This document shows, piece after piece, positions 29,300-39,410 of a DNA stretch of 64,000 nucleotides. A program made the translations under genes and the position numbers. Origin of the DNA: an uncultured Paracoccaceae bacterium (GTDB lineage Bacteria > Pseudomonadota > Alphaproteobacteria > Rhodobacterales > Rhodobacteraceae); the NCBI GenBank assembly GCA_947492475.1, contig CANLNM010000001.1, positions 248,001 to 312,000 on the forward strand. The letters run 5' to 3'. The notes below the pieces were generated by a model. It made no database searches. It was not told the origin of the DNA and saw only the letters and a program-made list of their open reading frames with translations. The first letter of the stretch is position 1. Every line of letters begins with the position of its first letter.

Positions 29300-29848
29300 T
29301 CAATGCCGGGACAAGCTGATTTCGGGCCCGGTGATTCGGCTAATCACACCACCGGTATTCACAGCGCGATAAATTGATCGCGGCGGACGCGCTGTTTCAT
29401 CTACGCTGCGTTGCACCCAGTCTTTGACCTCCATCGATTTCAACGATTGGGACAATGCCCGATCGGTGATCGTATGCAGATTTCGTTTGATATCACTGAA
29501 ATGGCACGGTGTTTGCAGCGACGTTAGCACCGGCAACGTCCATGTTTTACGCAACAATCGCTGATCGTCCTCTGTTGAAACGCGCTGCACTTTGTCAGCA
29601 ATGGCTGCCGCCTCTTTTCCAAGCTGGGTTAGGCGAAACTCTGGTCGCAAGGGGTGGCCATGCCCGGGATTACGTTCCAACAGCCCAATATTAATCAAGT
29701 GATCCACGCTCTGGGCGAAGGCCGTCCTGCTGGCGCCCGTCGCGGTCAGCAACGTCGCCTGCCGCCCGACGACGCCTGAATGCAGGCTCGATAAAATTGG
29801 GATGGCCCAAGCCCGAGAAGTGATGTTGACAAGTGATTTAATGTCCAT
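29300..29848 (-). CDS. tandem HxlR-like winged-helix transcriptional regulator
   Basis: This 182-residue protein has two winged-helix units in a row. The N-terminal half (residues about 9-85) has SRAWAIPILSSLHSG, then LTATGASRTAFAQSVDHLINIGLLERN and the wing. The C-terminal half (about 95-175) has KTWTLPVLTSLQTP, FSDIKRNLHTITDRALSQSLKSME and RPPRSIYRAV, the standard HxlR helix-wing pattern. Most HxlR proteins have one domain and dimerise; this one appears to be a covalent dimer. It is divergent from a VOC gene across 39 bases that contain an AGTATA direct repeat, so autoregulation and control of the VOC pair are likely (inference). Confidence 0.78.
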   Translation of the reverse strand: MDIKSLVNITSRAWAIPILSSLHSGVVGRQATLLTATGASRTAFAQSVDHLINIGLLERNPGHGHPLRPEFRLTQLGKEAAAIADKVQRVSTEDDQRLLRKTWTLPVLTSLQTPCHFSDIKRNLHTITDRALSQSLKSMEVKDWVQRSVDETARPPRSIYRAVNTGGVISRITGPEISLSRH

Positions 29849-29865
29849 AAAGTATAGTTAGTATA
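29826..29865. promoter_or_regulatory. divergent promoter/operator between HxlR-like regulator and VOC genes
   Basis: A TTGACA at 29826-29831 and TAAAGT at 29848-29853 are 16 bases apart and could drive the rightward VOC pair, with the -35 inside the regulator's coding start. The direct repeat AGTATA-GTT-AGTATA at 29851-29865 lies two bases from the regulator's start codon and overlaps the putative -10, a position suited to an operator for the tandem-domain regulator. Assignment is inference. Confidence 0.45.
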
Positions 29866-29887
29866 TTTTTAAACAGAAGGAAAGCCC

Positions 29888-30268
29888 ATGGCTCTTGTTA
29901 CTTTGGATAAAACAATCAACATCGCGATGTCGGTCAAAGATCGTCACGTGAGCGCTGCGTGGTATGAAAACATGTTGGGCTTTGAAACCATGTATCACGT
30001 GGACGAAGCTGGCTGGTCAGAGCTGCAAACAAACACACCCGGCGTGACAATTGGGCTGGGGGAACATACCAAACCGGTCCCCGGCAATTGCGTGCCTGTG
30101 TTTGGCATCGCTGATCTGGACGATGCCCGCGAAAAATTGGAACAGGCTAACGTCAAATTCGACGGTGACACCGATGTTGTCGAAGGCATGGTCAAAACGG
30201 CCACATTTTATGATCCAGATGGCAATGCCCTGATGCTGGCCCAAGATTTAACAGGTGGGGCTGAATAA
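29888..30268 (+). CDS. VOC family (glyoxalase-like) protein, cytoplasmic
   Basis: This 126-residue protein has the beta-alpha-beta-beta-beta repeats of the vicinal oxygen chelate superfamily: NIAMSVKDRHVSAAWYENMLGFETMY at the start of the first repeat and VFGIADLDDAREKLEQANV followed by ATFYDPDGNALMLAQDL at the end of the second. The final DPDGN(A)L motif is characteristic. Metal ligands would be H, E or Q residues; only some are evident, so it may be a dioxygenase, isomerase or a binding protein. The ATG follows AAGGAAA. It lies 39 bases from the divergent regulator and shares a base with the next gene. Confidence 0.85.
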   Translation: MALVTLDKTINIAMSVKDRHVSAAWYENMLGFETMYHVDEAGWSELQTNTPGVTIGLGEHTKPVPGNCVPVFGIADLDDAREKLEQANVKFDGDTDVVEGMVKTATFYDPDGNALMLAQDLTGGAE

Positions 30269-30675
30269 TGCGGTTTTTGAAACATGCCATTGGCGCGCTG
30301 TGCTTAACCTCGGGATTTGCCATGGCGGAACCGTTCCAAGAGGTGACAATCGGCGTTCCTGTGACCTCTATTGTCGAAGCAGAGGCATGGTATCTGCAAC
30401 TTTTGGGCAGCGATGTAGAGGTTCTAAGACCCTACCCCGGGGTCGTCGAATTCAAAGCCGCGCCCGGGATGTGGTTGCAAATCTTTGAAACCGATGACCA
30501 ACAGACATCGGGCACGGTTATCCGTTTTCTGGTCGAAGATATTGCGGAAACCCAAACCCAGCACGCTGATGTTGGCCTTCAATCGGGCGAAGCGATCGAA
30601 GTGCCAAATGTCGTGACATTTTCAGAGTTTAGCGATCCGGATGGCAATGCTCTGGGGCTGTATGATCTGCCCTGA
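30268..30675 (+). CDS. VOC family protein with signal peptide (exported)
   Basis: This 135-residue protein also has the VOC pattern (FQEVTIGVPVTSIVEAEAWYLQLLGSDVEV, then VVEFKAAPGMWLQIFE, and SEFSDPDGNALGLYDLP at the end). Unlike its neighbour it begins with a signal peptide, MRFLKHAIGALCLTSGFAMA, so it should be periplasmic. Exported VOC proteins are less common than cytoplasmic ones. It overlaps the preceding stop by one base and is clearly co-expressed. Its substrate is unknown; a partner of the cytoplasmic VOC on the same compound, or a binding protein, are both possible. Confidence 0.83.
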   Translation: MRFLKHAIGALCLTSGFAMAEPFQEVTIGVPVTSIVEAEAWYLQLLGSDVEVLRPYPGVVEFKAAPGMWLQIFETDDQQTSGTVIRFLVEDIAETQTQHADVGLQSGEAIEVPNVVTFSEFSDPDGNALGLYDLP

Positions 30676-30754
30676 CCATTCAGGTTATTGACCTATCTAG
30701 CGGCCATTTCGTGCAAATGACGCCATGGCCGCTGGACCCCCAAAAACACGCCCA

Positions 30755-30790
30755 AAGCCGACCCGCCCACAATCGTGCTTGGGTCGGCTT
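30755..30790 (-). terminator. terminator after the polysaccharide deacetylase gene
   Basis: A ten-base inverted repeat (AAGCCGACCC / GGGTCGGCTT) with a 16-base loop lies in the convergent gap. Read leftward it is followed by TTGGGCGTGTTTTTG. Confidence 0.55.
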
Positions 30791-30802
30791 GTCGCTAATT
30801 GA

Positions 30803-32341
30803 TTATTCTGCGGGGTTCAAAATCGCAGAGACCGGCACCAAAGCCACCTGCCCTGCACGATTGGCCGTGCCCCACAGGATCAGCGCCGAAATGGTTTCTG
30901 GCTGTACACGCGCCAACAAAACCACACCGCTTTCTTGACGGGTGCGAAACGCTGCTTGGTCCAAAAACCGGCGAATGACCCGCGCATCCTGACCATCACC
31001 GTCTAAATCCCGATAGACGATCACCGAGGGCACATCGACCCTCTCGGCTTCGCGCAATGCGGTGTTCAGCCCCCGTGAAATGGACACAAATCCGCGCCCA
31101 TCTTCGGCCAATGCAGACATTGCCTGACGCAATGCCCCTTGGTCAGACGGCAGCCCGCCTTCTCCGACATCGATCAACGCGACACTTTCCGGCAAGGTCG
31201 CAAAAGCGGCCTCAAAATTCACCGCCACATCGGACGCAGAGGCCCGTTCAGGCAGGTTCGAAATCACGGCGACTTCCATGCCCGCGTCGCGGTAGGCCCG
31301 CATCGCGGCCTCAGCCCCATCGCGGGTTGGATCAATGGCAATCGTCACCGGAAACGGCAGTGTGGACAATGCGGTGACGGCTTCTGCTACTTGGCCATCA
31401 TCCATCAAAACGACGGACATCATCGGTTTGCCATCCACAGTGCCAGCATCCGCCGCATGAATGACCAAGGCGGGGCCGTCTTCTATGATGACGACCTGTT
31501 CGGCGTCAGGATCAGCGTCAGGATCAGCCTCAGCGTCGCTGGTTTGTACCGGTTCATCTTGTTCTGTGTCTGGCGTGTTTCCAGGGCGCAAAACAACCAC
31601 GCCATTTTCAACAACAGATTCGATGCCACCGGCATTTGCGTTCTGGCGCGGTTCCTGAACCTCTTCTTGAATCTGGTCCGGGGCCTGCACTGGGGCCTGA
31701 TCTGCAGCCAGCACTTGGGCAACGACCTGCGGCTGTTCCTCTGGGGCCGCGGCGGGCGGTGTCACATCCTGCGCGGCTTCAACATCGTCAGCAGGCAGGT
31801 CCGGGGCGACGATCACCGGTTCATCCGTAGGCTGATCGGCCGGGGCAACCTCGGTCACCTCAAAATCGGTTTCTAGCGGCGCTTCAGGGGCTTGTGGCTG
31901 CGCGGGAAGGGTCGAAATGCTCAGGTCATCTTCGTTTGTGGGCAATTGCGGGGCGGTGGATTGGGGATTCGGCAAAACCGGCGCATCTGCTTGGGCTTCG
32001 ATGTCAGGGGAAACACCCGTTTCCGGGGATTCCAGATTGCCCTCGATGCTGATGACATCCGGTATTTGGGCCGGATCTGTATCCGCCATTGGGGCGCTGG
32101 CATTGGCCTGTGGGGTGTTCACATTGGGCGTGGCGACCACATCGGTGATGTCCGTTTCGCGCTCAATCGGTTCCGGCACAGATGTTTCCTGCGAAATCGC
32201 GCCCGTTTCCGGTGCATTTACCAAAGGTGTTTCTGGCGGTGTACTGCCTGCGGGTTGTTCCGCCATCAATGATACCACTGACAGGACCACACCCGATAAG
32301 ATGCCGCCCGTCGCTACGCCGCCTAATAGCCCCCTAAACAC
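30803..32341 (-). CDS. divergent polysaccharide deacetylase family protein
   Basis: This 512-residue protein belongs to the divergent polysaccharide deacetylase family (COG2861). It has an N-terminal membrane segment (GLLGGVATGGILSGVVLSVVSLMA), a long linker of about 230 residues rich in P, A, E, D and Q, and a C-terminal catalytic-like domain (ALSTLPFPVTIAIDPTRDGAEAAMRAYRDAGMEVAV, ALIDVGEGGLPSD). The domain should face the periplasm and may act on cell-envelope glycan. GTG at 32341 was chosen because GGAG lies at good spacing and the product then starts MFRGLLGG; the open frame extends nine codons further up. It is divergent from trpG. Confidence 0.78.
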   Translation of the reverse strand: MFRGLLGGVATGGILSGVVLSVVSLMAEQPAGSTPPETPLVNAPETGAISQETSVPEPIERETDITDVVATPNVNTPQANASAPMADTDPAQIPDVISIEGNLESPETGVSPDIEAQADAPVLPNPQSTAPQLPTNEDDLSISTLPAQPQAPEAPLETDFEVTEVAPADQPTDEPVIVAPDLPADDVEAAQDVTPPAAAPEEQPQVVAQVLAADQAPVQAPDQIQEEVQEPRQNANAGGIESVVENGVVVLRPGNTPDTEQDEPVQTSDAEADPDADPDAEQVVIIEDGPALVIHAADAGTVDGKPMMSVVLMDDGQVAEAVTALSTLPFPVTIAIDPTRDGAEAAMRAYRDAGMEVAVISNLPERASASDVAVNFEAAFATLPESVALIDVGEGGLPSDQGALRQAMSALAEDGRGFVSISRGLNTALREAERVDVPSVIVYRDLDGDGQDARVIRRFLDQAAFRTRQESGVVLLARVQPETISALILWGTANRAGQVALVPVSAILNPAE

Positions 32342-32477
32342 AATCCTGCTCCCTGCCCGCTTGTTCACGTTCTTGTGGACCTTGACCTTTCCCGGTCTGC
32401 TGGCCCATGTATGTGCGAACTATACTGCCTCTTTCACCCGAGGTGGTAGCCCCCAATTTGCAAGGCAGGCCAGGCAG

Positions 32478-33059
32478 ATGCTGCTTTTGATCGATAATTA
32501 CGACAGTTTCACCTATAATCTCGTTCATTATCTGGGCGAATTGGGTGCAGATGTAGTGGTGCGGCGCAATGATGCGCTGGACGTCCAAGAGGCCATGTCG
32601 ATGGGCGCGAGCGGAATCGTGCTGTCCCCCGGCCCCTGTGATCCGGCACAAGCTGGGATTTGTCTGGCTTTGACCCATGCGGCCGCCGAAACCAAAATGC
32701 CGCTATTGGGGGTTTGTCTGGGCCATCAAACCATCGGAGAGGCCTTTGGCGGCAACGTTATCCGCGCCCATGAAATCGTGCATGGCAAAATGGGCACTGT
32801 GTCTCATACAGGCAAAGGCCTGTTTGCCGGGCTGCCATCCCCGTTTCAGGCCACGCGGTATCATTCATTAACGGTTGACCGCGACACCCTGCCCGATTGT
32901 CTGGAAATCACAGCAGAGCTGGACAATGGATTGATCATGGGGCTGCAACATCGCGACCTGCCCATGCATGGCGTTCAGTTCCATCCCGAAAGCATCCGGT
33001 CCGAACATGGTCATGCGATGCTGCAAAACTTCCTCAACGTGATGAAGGTGCCCGCATGA
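32478..33059 (+). CDS. trpG: anthranilate synthase component II (glutamine amidotransferase)
   Basis: TrpG supplies ammonia to TrpE from glutamine. The 193-residue class I amidotransferase has [14 protein letters not shown] at the N-terminus, the nucleophile Cys80 in [15 protein letters not shown], and His169/Glu171 in VQFHPESI, completing the triad. An in-frame reading extends far upstream through the divergent deacetylase gene and is not used; ATG at 32478 gives the family length. It overlaps trpD by four bases. This places trpGDC-moaC-moeA as one operon separate from trpE. Confidence 0.95.
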   Translation: MLLLIDNYDSFTYNLVHYLGELGADVVVRRNDALDVQEAMSMGASGIVLSPGPCDPAQAGICLALTHAAAETKMPLLGVCLGHQTIGEAFGGNVIRAHEIVHGKMGTVSHTGKGLFAGLPSPFQATRYHSLTVDRDTLPDCLEITAELDNGLIMGLQHRDLPMHGVQFHPESIRSEHGHAMLQNFLNVMKVPA

Positions 33060-34075
33060 GTGATGCTCTAAAACCGATCATTTACGCCGCTTCCGAAGGC
33101 CCGCTTAGCCGGGCCCAAGCGCAAGAAGCCTTTGAAATTGTGTTCGAAGGTCAGGCAACCCCCGCGCAAATCGGCGGATTGCTGATGGCAATGCGCGCAC
33201 GTGGTGAATCCGTGGCCGAATATTCCGCAGCTGCCGCCGCAATGCGCGCCAAAGCAGTGCCGGTGACCGCGCCAGAGGGTGCGATTGATATTGTCGGCAC
33301 GGGCGGTGACGGCATCGGCACATTGAACATTTCCACCGCCACGGCCTTTGTTGTGGCGGGCGCGGGTGTGCCGGTTGCCAAACACGGGAACCGCAATCTC
33401 AGCTCCAAATCCGGGGCGGCTGACGCATTGGCGCAAATGGGCGTGGATGTCATGGTCGGCGCTGACATCGTAGAAACCGCTCTGGCCGAGGCCGGCATTG
33501 GGTTCATGATGGCTCCGATGCATCATCCCGTGATGAAATACGTTATGCCGGTTCGTCAGGAACTTGGATGCAAAACGATCTTTAACATATTGGGGCCATT
33601 GACAAATCCCGCCGGAGTGAAACGGCAATTGACCGGGGCATTTGCGCTGGATTTGATCCATCCGATGGCAGAAACCCTACAATCACTGGGGAGCGAAAAG
33701 GCTTGGTTGGTTTACGGTGCGGATGGCACAGATGAAATGTCGATCACTGGCAAAACTTCTGTTGCGGCGCTTGAAAATGACCGCATTCAATCGCTCGAAA
33801 TCCATCCAGAGGATGCAGGCCTGCCGACACATCCTTTGGCGGCCATTCTAGGGGGCAGCCCAGCCGAAAACGGTGTTGCCTTTCGCGCCTTGTTAAACGG
33901 CACCAAAGGCGCCTATCGCGATGCGGTATTGTTAAATGCCGCCGCCGCGCTGGTGGTGGCAGACAAAGCAAACGACCTAAAGCAAGGTGTTGAAATCGCA
34001 GAAGAAAGCATCGATTCCGGTCGGGCACTTGCATCTATAGAAACACTGGCACGCATCACATCGGGGACCGCATGA
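33056..34075 (+). CDS. trpD: anthranilate phosphoribosyltransferase
   Basis: TrpD joins anthranilate to PRPP. The 339-residue protein has the family signature [22 protein letters not shown], the Lys-rich [37 protein letters not shown] and a [14 protein letters not shown] stretch. ATG at 33056 overlaps the trpG stop (ATGA), and the gene overlaps trpC by four bases, so the operon is translationally coupled throughout. Confidence 0.96.
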   Translation: MSDALKPIIYAASEGPLSRAQAQEAFEIVFEGQATPAQIGGLLMAMRARGESVAEYSAAAAAMRAKAVPVTAPEGAIDIVGTGGDGIGTLNISTATAFVVAGAGVPVAKHGNRNLSSKSGAADALAQMGVDVMVGADIVETALAEAGIGFMMAPMHHPVMKYVMPVRQELGCKTIFNILGPLTNPAGVKRQLTGAFALDLIHPMAETLQSLGSEKAWLVYGADGTDEMSITGKTSVAALENDRIQSLEIHPEDAGLPTHPLAAILGGSPAENGVAFRALLNGTKGAYRDAVLLNAAAALVVADKANDLKQGVEIAEESIDSGRALASIETLARITSGTA

Positions 34076-34884
34076 CCGCAACGATACTTGATAAAATCAA
34101 AGCCTATAAATTGGAACATGTTGCCGCGTGTAAAGCTCAAAAACCGATGGCCGAAATTGAAGCCGCCGCCAAAGCGGCCAGTCCAACACGTGGTTTTGCC
34201 AATCGTTTGCAGGACGCCGCGCGTGATAGCTATGGGTTGATCGCAGAAATAAAGAAAGCGTCGCCATCTAAAGGGTTGATCCGAGTGGATTTTAACCCGG
34301 CAGAATTGGCAACCGCCTATGAAAAAGGCGGCGCAACTTGTCTGTCTGTCCTGACAGATGCGCCCTCTTTTCAGGGGGCGGATGAATTTTTGATGCAAGC
34401 CCGCGAAGCCACGTCACTGCCTGCTTTGCGCAAAGATTTCATCTATGACCCGTACCAGGTTGCCGAAGCGCGCGCGCTTGGTGCTGATTGCATCCTGATC
34501 ATTCTGGCCTCCGTCGAAGATGGCCAAGCCGCCGAGCTAGAAGACGCAGCCTTGGGGTGGAACATGGATGTTCTGCTAGAAGTGCATGACGAAGCAGAGC
34601 TGGAGCGTGCTTGTATGTTGAAATCCCCACTCATGGGGATAAATAACCGCAATCTCAATACGTTCGAGACCACTCTTGATACAACTCGTCGGCTGTCGCG
34701 CCTTGTGCCCGGTGATCGGCAAATCGTCTGCGAAAGCGGCTTGTTCACACCTGACGATTTGTCTGACATGGCCCGTTACGGTGCACGAACTTTCCTGATC
34801 GGCGAAAGCTTGATGCGGCAAGATGATGTCGAGGCCGCTACAAGAGCTTTGCTATCTAACCCGTTGAAACCACAGGTAATGTGA
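34072..34884 (+). CDS. trpC: indole-3-glycerol phosphate synthase
   Basis: TrpC closes the indole ring from carboxyphenylaminodeoxyribulose phosphate. The 270-residue TIM-barrel protein has the phosphate- and substrate-binding segments [95 protein letters not shown] and FLIGESLM in order. No PRAI (TrpF) domain is fused. Confidence 0.96.
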   Translation: MTATILDKIKAYKLEHVAACKAQKPMAEIEAAAKAASPTRGFANRLQDAARDSYGLIAEIKKASPSKGLIRVDFNPAELATAYEKGGATCLSVLTDAPSFQGADEFLMQAREATSLPALRKDFIYDPYQVAEARALGADCILIILASVEDGQAAELEDAALGWNMDVLLEVHDEAELERACMLKSPLMGINNRNLNTFETTLDTTRRLSRLVPGDRQIVCESGLFTPDDLSDMARYGARTFLIGESLMRQDDVEAATRALLSNPLKPQVM

Positions 34885-35360
34885 TGACAGGATTGACACA
34901 TTTTGATGCATCAGGTCAGGCGCATATGGTTGATGTGTCGCAAAAACCCGTCACTGACCGCATCGCCACGGCAGAGGGCTGGATCAAAACCAACATCGAC
35001 ACATTGGCCATCATCAAATCTGGCGATGCCAAAAAAGGCGATGTGCTGGGCGTGGCTCGGTTGGCTGCAATCATGGCCGCAAAGAAAACGGCCGATTTGA
35101 TCCCATTATGCCATCCGCTTCCTATTACCAAAGTGACGGTTGACCTGTTACCTGATGACGATTTACCCGGTATCCGCGTGATCAGCACCGTCAAAACGTC
35201 TGGGCAAACTGGCGTAGAAATGGAAGCATTAACAGCAACTTCGACGGCGTTGCTAACTGTTTTTGACATGGTCAAAGCCGTTCAAAAAGACATGGAAATC
35301 GGTGGTATCAAAGTTACGTTGAAAGACGGTGGAAAATCCGGAAAATATGAAGCGCCATGA
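34884..35360 (+). CDS. moaC: cyclic pyranopterin monophosphate synthase
   Basis: MoaC works with MoaA to convert a GTP-derived intermediate to cyclic pyranopterin phosphate, the first step of molybdenum cofactor synthesis. The 158-residue protein has [19 protein letters not shown] at the N-terminus, the active-site loop [31 protein letters not shown] and [11 protein letters not shown]. Both GTG at 34881 and ATG at 34884 are possible starts; the ATG is favoured. It overlaps trpC at its start and moeA at its end. Confidence 0.96.
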   Translation: MTGLTHFDASGQAHMVDVSQKPVTDRIATAEGWIKTNIDTLAIIKSGDAKKGDVLGVARLAAIMAAKKTADLIPLCHPLPITKVTVDLLPDDDLPGIRVISTVKTSGQTGVEMEALTATSTALLTVFDMVKAVQKDMEIGGIKVTLKDGGKSGKYEAP

Positions 35361-36529
35361 TATCAGTTTCGCAAGCATTGGATGATATTTTCAGCTTGGC
35401 CGGCGTTTTGGACCCAGAATTGGTCTCATTGTCAAAAGCCTCGGGTCGGGTTCTGGCCAAACCGGCAATTGCCCTGCGAAATCAGCCGCCATTTGCATCA
35501 TCTGCGATGGATGGCTACGCCTTAAATGCTGATGACGCGCAGGCGCAGACCATACTAAATGTGGTTGGGGAATCCGCGGCGGGTCACGGATATACGGGCA
35601 CCCTAGGCCCCATGGAATGCGTGCGGATTTTTACAGGTGCACCAGTGCCCATAGGTACAAATTGCGTTATAATTCAAGAAGATGTAGATCGAAGCGGTGA
35701 CAAGATCACTTTGAACACGAATGGACATCAGGGCCAAAACATCCGTGATTTGGGCATTGATTTCAAAGTTGGATTTACCATCGACGCCCCACGGCTGTTA
35801 ACATCTTCCGACATAATGTTGCTGGCCGCGATGAATGTTAGTGATGTTTGGGTGACGAAAAAACCGGACGTTGCGATTATCTCAACCGGGGACGAATTGG
35901 TTCAACCGGGTGAGACCCCAAATCATGACCAAATAATTGCCTCCAACGCCTTGGGATTACATGCTTTATTGGAATTGAATGGTGCGTCCCCCCGTATCCT
36001 TCCGATTGCCCGGGACAATGAAAATTCACTGAAATCAGTGTTAAACTTGGCCAATAGCGCAGATTTGATTGTGACGATCGGTGGCGCGTCAGTTGGCGAT
36101 CATGATTTGGTAGGCTCAATATCTAAAGCCTTGGGAATGCAGCAGAAATTTTACAAAGTTGCCATGCGCCCTGGCAAACCCCTCATGGCTGGGACATTGG
36201 GAAACAGCGCGATGATCGGGCTGCCAGGCAACCCCGTTTCATCAATGGTATGTGGACATATTTTTATGCTTCCACTGATCCGAAAAATGCTGGGACTAGG
36301 TCAGGAACCTGCATCAACAACACCCGCTAAACTACTGTCCTCCTTGCAGGAAAACGGTCTACGGGAACATTACATGAGAGCACATCAAAGCCCATCTGGC
36401 GTGCGCGTTTTTTCACGTCAGGACAGTTCATTGATGAACGTTTTGTCAGACGCAAATTGCCTGATTAAACGCCCCCCTTTGGATAGTGCTTGCAACATTG
36501 GTGACACAGTTTCGATTATCAAGTTGTAG
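35357..36529 (+). CDS. moeA: molybdopterin molybdotransferase
   Basis: MoeA inserts molybdenum into molybdopterin-AMP. The 390-residue protein has the family motifs [50 protein letters not shown], and [31 protein letters not shown] with [10 protein letters not shown]. The A/T-rich codon choice and low-GC feel of this stretch compared with the genes before it is modest. The gene's ATGA overlap with moaC shows co-expression. Confidence 0.95.
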   Translation: MISVSQALDDIFSLAGVLDPELVSLSKASGRVLAKPAIALRNQPPFASSAMDGYALNADDAQAQTILNVVGESAAGHGYTGTLGPMECVRIFTGAPVPIGTNCVIIQEDVDRSGDKITLNTNGHQGQNIRDLGIDFKVGFTIDAPRLLTSSDIMLLAAMNVSDVWVTKKPDVAIISTGDELVQPGETPNHDQIIASNALGLHALLELNGASPRILPIARDNENSLKSVLNLANSADLIVTIGGASVGDHDLVGSISKALGMQQKFYKVAMRPGKPLMAGTLGNSAMIGLPGNPVSSMVCGHIFMLPLIRKMLGLGQEPASTTPAKLLSSLQENGLREHYMRAHQSPSGVRVFSRQDSSLMNVLSDANCLIKRPPLDSACNIGDTVSIIKL

Positions 36530-36545
36530 AACAAACAGCGCCCAC

Positions 36546-36574
36546 TTGACACAAAACAAGAACATGCGTAGAAC
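36546..36574 (+). promoter_or_regulatory. lexA promoter with LexA box
   Basis: TTGACA at 36546-36551 and TAGAAC at 36569-36574 are 17 bases apart. The direct repeat GAAC-N7-GAAC at 36560-36574 exactly matches the alphaproteobacterial LexA operator and overlaps the -10. LexA would therefore repress its own gene, 46 bases upstream of the start codon. Confidence 0.85.
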
Positions 36575-36619
36575 ATCAGGAAAACGCGCCGTCCTTTAGG
36601 CTGATCATGAGGTTCTTCG

Positions 36620-37306
36620 ATGCTGACCAAAAAACAACTCGATTTGCTGGAATTTGTGAATGCGCGTGTTCAACGCGATGGTGTGCCGCCGTCTTTTGAC
36701 GAAATGAAGGACGAACTTAACCTTCGTTCGAAATCCGGTATTCACCGTTTGATCACCGCTTTGGAAGAGCGCGGTTATATTCGACGTTTGGCTCACAAGG
36801 CGCGTGCACTAGAGGTGGTTAAACTGCCCGATGCATTGGCATCAAAATCAACTGGGTTTACACCCAAAGTTGTTGCCGGTGATCGCGACGATACCGCCGC
36901 GCCTCAAACAACAAAAACGGCCTCTGCGCTGGAAATCCCTGTTATGGGCCGCATTGCAGCTGGGGTTCCCATCGCAGCAATTCAACATGCCACGCATAGT
37001 GTGCCCGTCCCCCATAACATGATTAGCCAAGGCGAACATTATGCCCTCGAAGTAAAGGGCGATTCCATGATCGAGCTGGGGATCAATGACGGTGACGTTG
37101 TGGTGATCCGGGAAACCACAGTTGCGGATGACGGTGACATCGTTGTAGCGCTGGTCGAAGACGAAGAAGCGACGCTTAAGCGATATCGCAGAAATGGATC
37201 CTCAATCGCGCTTGAGGCTGCGAATCCGGCCTACAAAACTCGCTTTTTTGATGAGGATCAGATCAAAGTTCAGGGTCGTTTGGTCGGTCTCATTCGCTCG
37301 TACTGA
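36620..37306 (+). CDS. lexA: SOS repressor LexA
   Basis: LexA represses DNA-repair genes and is inactivated by RecA-stimulated self-cleavage. The 228-residue protein has an N-terminal winged helix ([15 protein letters not shown] ... [17 protein letters not shown]), a linker, the Ala-Gly cleavage site A114-G115 in [10 protein letters not shown], and the serine/lysine dyad S149 (GDSMIELG) and K187 (EEATLKRYR). Its start follows GAGGTTCTTCG. It ends inside the convergent comEC gene, with a 17-base overlap of coding regions. Confidence 0.97.
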   Translation: MLTKKQLDLLEFVNARVQRDGVPPSFDEMKDELNLRSKSGIHRLITALEERGYIRRLAHKARALEVVKLPDALASKSTGFTPKVVAGDRDDTAAPQTTKTASALEIPVMGRIAAGVPIAAIQHATHSVPVPHNMISQGEHYALEVKGDSMIELGINDGDVVVIRETTVADDGDIVVALVEDEEATLKRYRRNGSSIALEAANPAYKTRFFDEDQIKVQGRLVGLIRSY

Positions 37307-39338
37307 AATAGTCCGAAGCCATCGATGGATTGATTGAGGGCGTGTTCCAAATTCTGTTTCCGGCCAAGGATTGAGCGGTGATTATGTTGGCGCGATCCTG
37401 ATAAAGTGCCAATGATCCTGTCGATCTGAGCCGAGTAGGATCATACACATCACATGGGCGGTCCGTTTGATTTTCGACGTTCATGATCAAAATATCCGCT
37501 CCACCACACCCTTCTAATGACGTGCTTTGACGCTGGCCGCGGATTTGTAGAACACGAAATCCATCAATGTTGTGAATGCGTTGCTCCCATGCGATCGCCG
37601 CATGCTGTTGATCACGCGCATCCCCATCGTTTTCAAGCCAAGACCGCGCAGAAAAGCTATCGGAACGTTCACGTGACAACACCCGTTCTCCGTTGATTAA
37701 AACCCCGACCAGATTTCCGTTATCTGAAACAAGCAAAGCAGGTCTGTCGGTTTGGGCCCAAATGACCCCCGCAAACAGGACTGGCGCCACGCCAATGAGA
37801 CGTGACCGGCCCCGCCACAAAATCAAAAACAAAAAACCTAGGGTCATGATGGGTAAAACCGCCGAATTAGGCGCGACAATCCGTCCGACGGAACCATCAA
37901 GATGCGCAACTTGATTGGCCACAAACAGGATCCAGCGCAATCCAATTTCCATCCCCCAAAGGCCAATAAATTCCAGGCCAAACGGCCATAGGCACGCGGC
38001 AATGACTGCAGAAGGCATCACCAAAATCCCCATCACAGGAACGGACAACATATTGGCGAATAAGCCATAATGAGAGATCTGGTTAAAATGGGCCGCAGAA
38101 TACGGCGCGGTTGCTAACCCAGCGATCAGCGATGACAAGAACACCGCCACAACAGGGCGTAACCAAGTGGGGATTTTTGATTGGTCCATGTTTCGCATTC
38201 CACCAAAAACCGCGACCAGTGCCGTTGTTGCGGCGAATGACATTTGAAATCCGGGGCCCGTCACTTGTTCGGGACGGCGGACCAAAACGATGATCGCGGC
38301 GATCGCAACTGCACGTAGCGTGAGGGCACGCCGGTTAAGCAGGATCGCCAAAAACATCACTGCCACCATAATAAACGCGCGCTCTGTGGATACATTCCCG
38401 CCGGATAGTGCCAGATATCCCGCCCCGCAGATCAGCGCGGCGATTGCAGCAATCTTTTTCGATGAAAACCGAAGCGAGATTTTTGGGATCAACGCCAATC
38501 CGTAGCGGATCAATGCGAACACAAACCCGGTTAACAACCCCATATGCAACCCTGATATCGCCAGCAAATGCGCAAGGTTTGACGCGCGTAGGTCGGCCAA
38601 TGTTTCGGCCCCCATTGCTGATCTTTCCCCTGTCGTAATCGCAGCGGCAAACGCCCCAATCTCTCCGTCTATACGGTCGCGTATGGCGTCAGAAATCTGT
38701 ATTCGAAACCGATATAGATCAAACCCATCGGCGGGTGGTTCCAATTGTAAAACTGGGTTTTGAGTATATCCAACCGCCCCAAGCGATTGAAACCAAGCCA
38801 TAACTTTGAAGTCAAAACCGCCCGGCTCAACAGGTCCGGCTGGTGGTGATAAGTGGCCCGTGGTCATAACAAACATGCCCGGAGTTGGCGCGATCCAATC
38901 CTGTTCGTGATGAAGCGAAATGCGCACCTTCTGCGGCGTACGGTGTGGCGACATGTTGTCCAGAACCACATGATCAAGCGTGAGCCTAACCTTATCACTG
39001 GCAGATCGATCAAGCGTGACAACCCGGCCTTGGATTGGTCCGTAATATCGAAACGTTAAAACAGGTTCGGCCAGCGAATGCGCCCGATACCCGGCCAACA
39101 GCATCCCAAGAGAAATCAGTGCAACCCCCAGCAACGCGGGGCCCAACATTTCGGAATACCGGGCACCAATCAGGCACATTCCCATGACGATCGCCAAGGC
39201 GCTGTAGTGAATGAATTGCGGTTCAAACCCAAAGGAAAACCACACACCAATGCCCACGCCCAGAAAAACGGGCGCCCATCCAAATAAATGCCCACGTTGC
39301 ATCAACAGGGCATTGGCAATTTGTTCGCGTAGGTGCAC
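37290..39338 (-). CDS. comEC: ComEC/Rec2 family DNA-uptake channel protein
   Basis: ComEC carries transforming single-stranded DNA across the inner membrane. The 682-residue protein has an N-terminal membrane pair, a DUF4131-like region with the OB-fold segment ([23 protein letters not shown]), and a multi-pass ComEC core ([17 protein letters not shown], the family's signature region, then [17 protein letters not shown] and [18 protein letters not shown]). The metallo-beta-lactamase-like C-terminal domain is short and looks degenerate ([15 protein letters not shown]). The start is uncertain: GTG at 39338 follows AAGGA, while a TTG at 39377 gives 13 more residues. It converges on lexA. Confidence 0.9.
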   Translation of the reverse strand: MHLREQIANALLMQRGHLFGWAPVFLGVGIGVWFSFGFEPQFIHYSALAIVMGMCLIGARYSEMLGPALLGVALISLGMLLAGYRAHSLAEPVLTFRYYGPIQGRVVTLDRSASDKVRLTLDHVVLDNMSPHRTPQKVRISLHHEQDWIAPTPGMFVMTTGHLSPPAGPVEPGGFDFKVMAWFQSLGAVGYTQNPVLQLEPPADGFDLYRFRIQISDAIRDRIDGEIGAFAAAITTGERSAMGAETLADLRASNLAHLLAISGLHMGLLTGFVFALIRYGLALIPKISLRFSSKKIAAIAALICGAGYLALSGGNVSTERAFIMVAVMFLAILLNRRALTLRAVAIAAIIVLVRRPEQVTGPGFQMSFAATTALVAVFGGMRNMDQSKIPTWLRPVVAVFLSSLIAGLATAPYSAAHFNQISHYGLFANMLSVPVMGILVMPSAVIAACLWPFGLEFIGLWGMEIGLRWILFVANQVAHLDGSVGRIVAPNSAVLPIMTLGFLFLILWRGRSRLIGVAPVLFAGVIWAQTDRPALLVSDNGNLVGVLINGERVLSRERSDSFSARSWLENDGDARDQQHAAIAWEQRIHNIDGFRVLQIRGQRQSTSLEGCGGADILIMNVENQTDRPCDVYDPTRLRSTGSLALYQDRANIITAQSLAGNRIWNTPSINPSMASDYFSTSE

Positions 39339-39410
39339 TTGTCCTTTGACCCCGGCCTCCTGTATCCCCCGGATCAAAGCCGCTCATGGTTAGCAAAAGG
39401 TTAAATTCAT

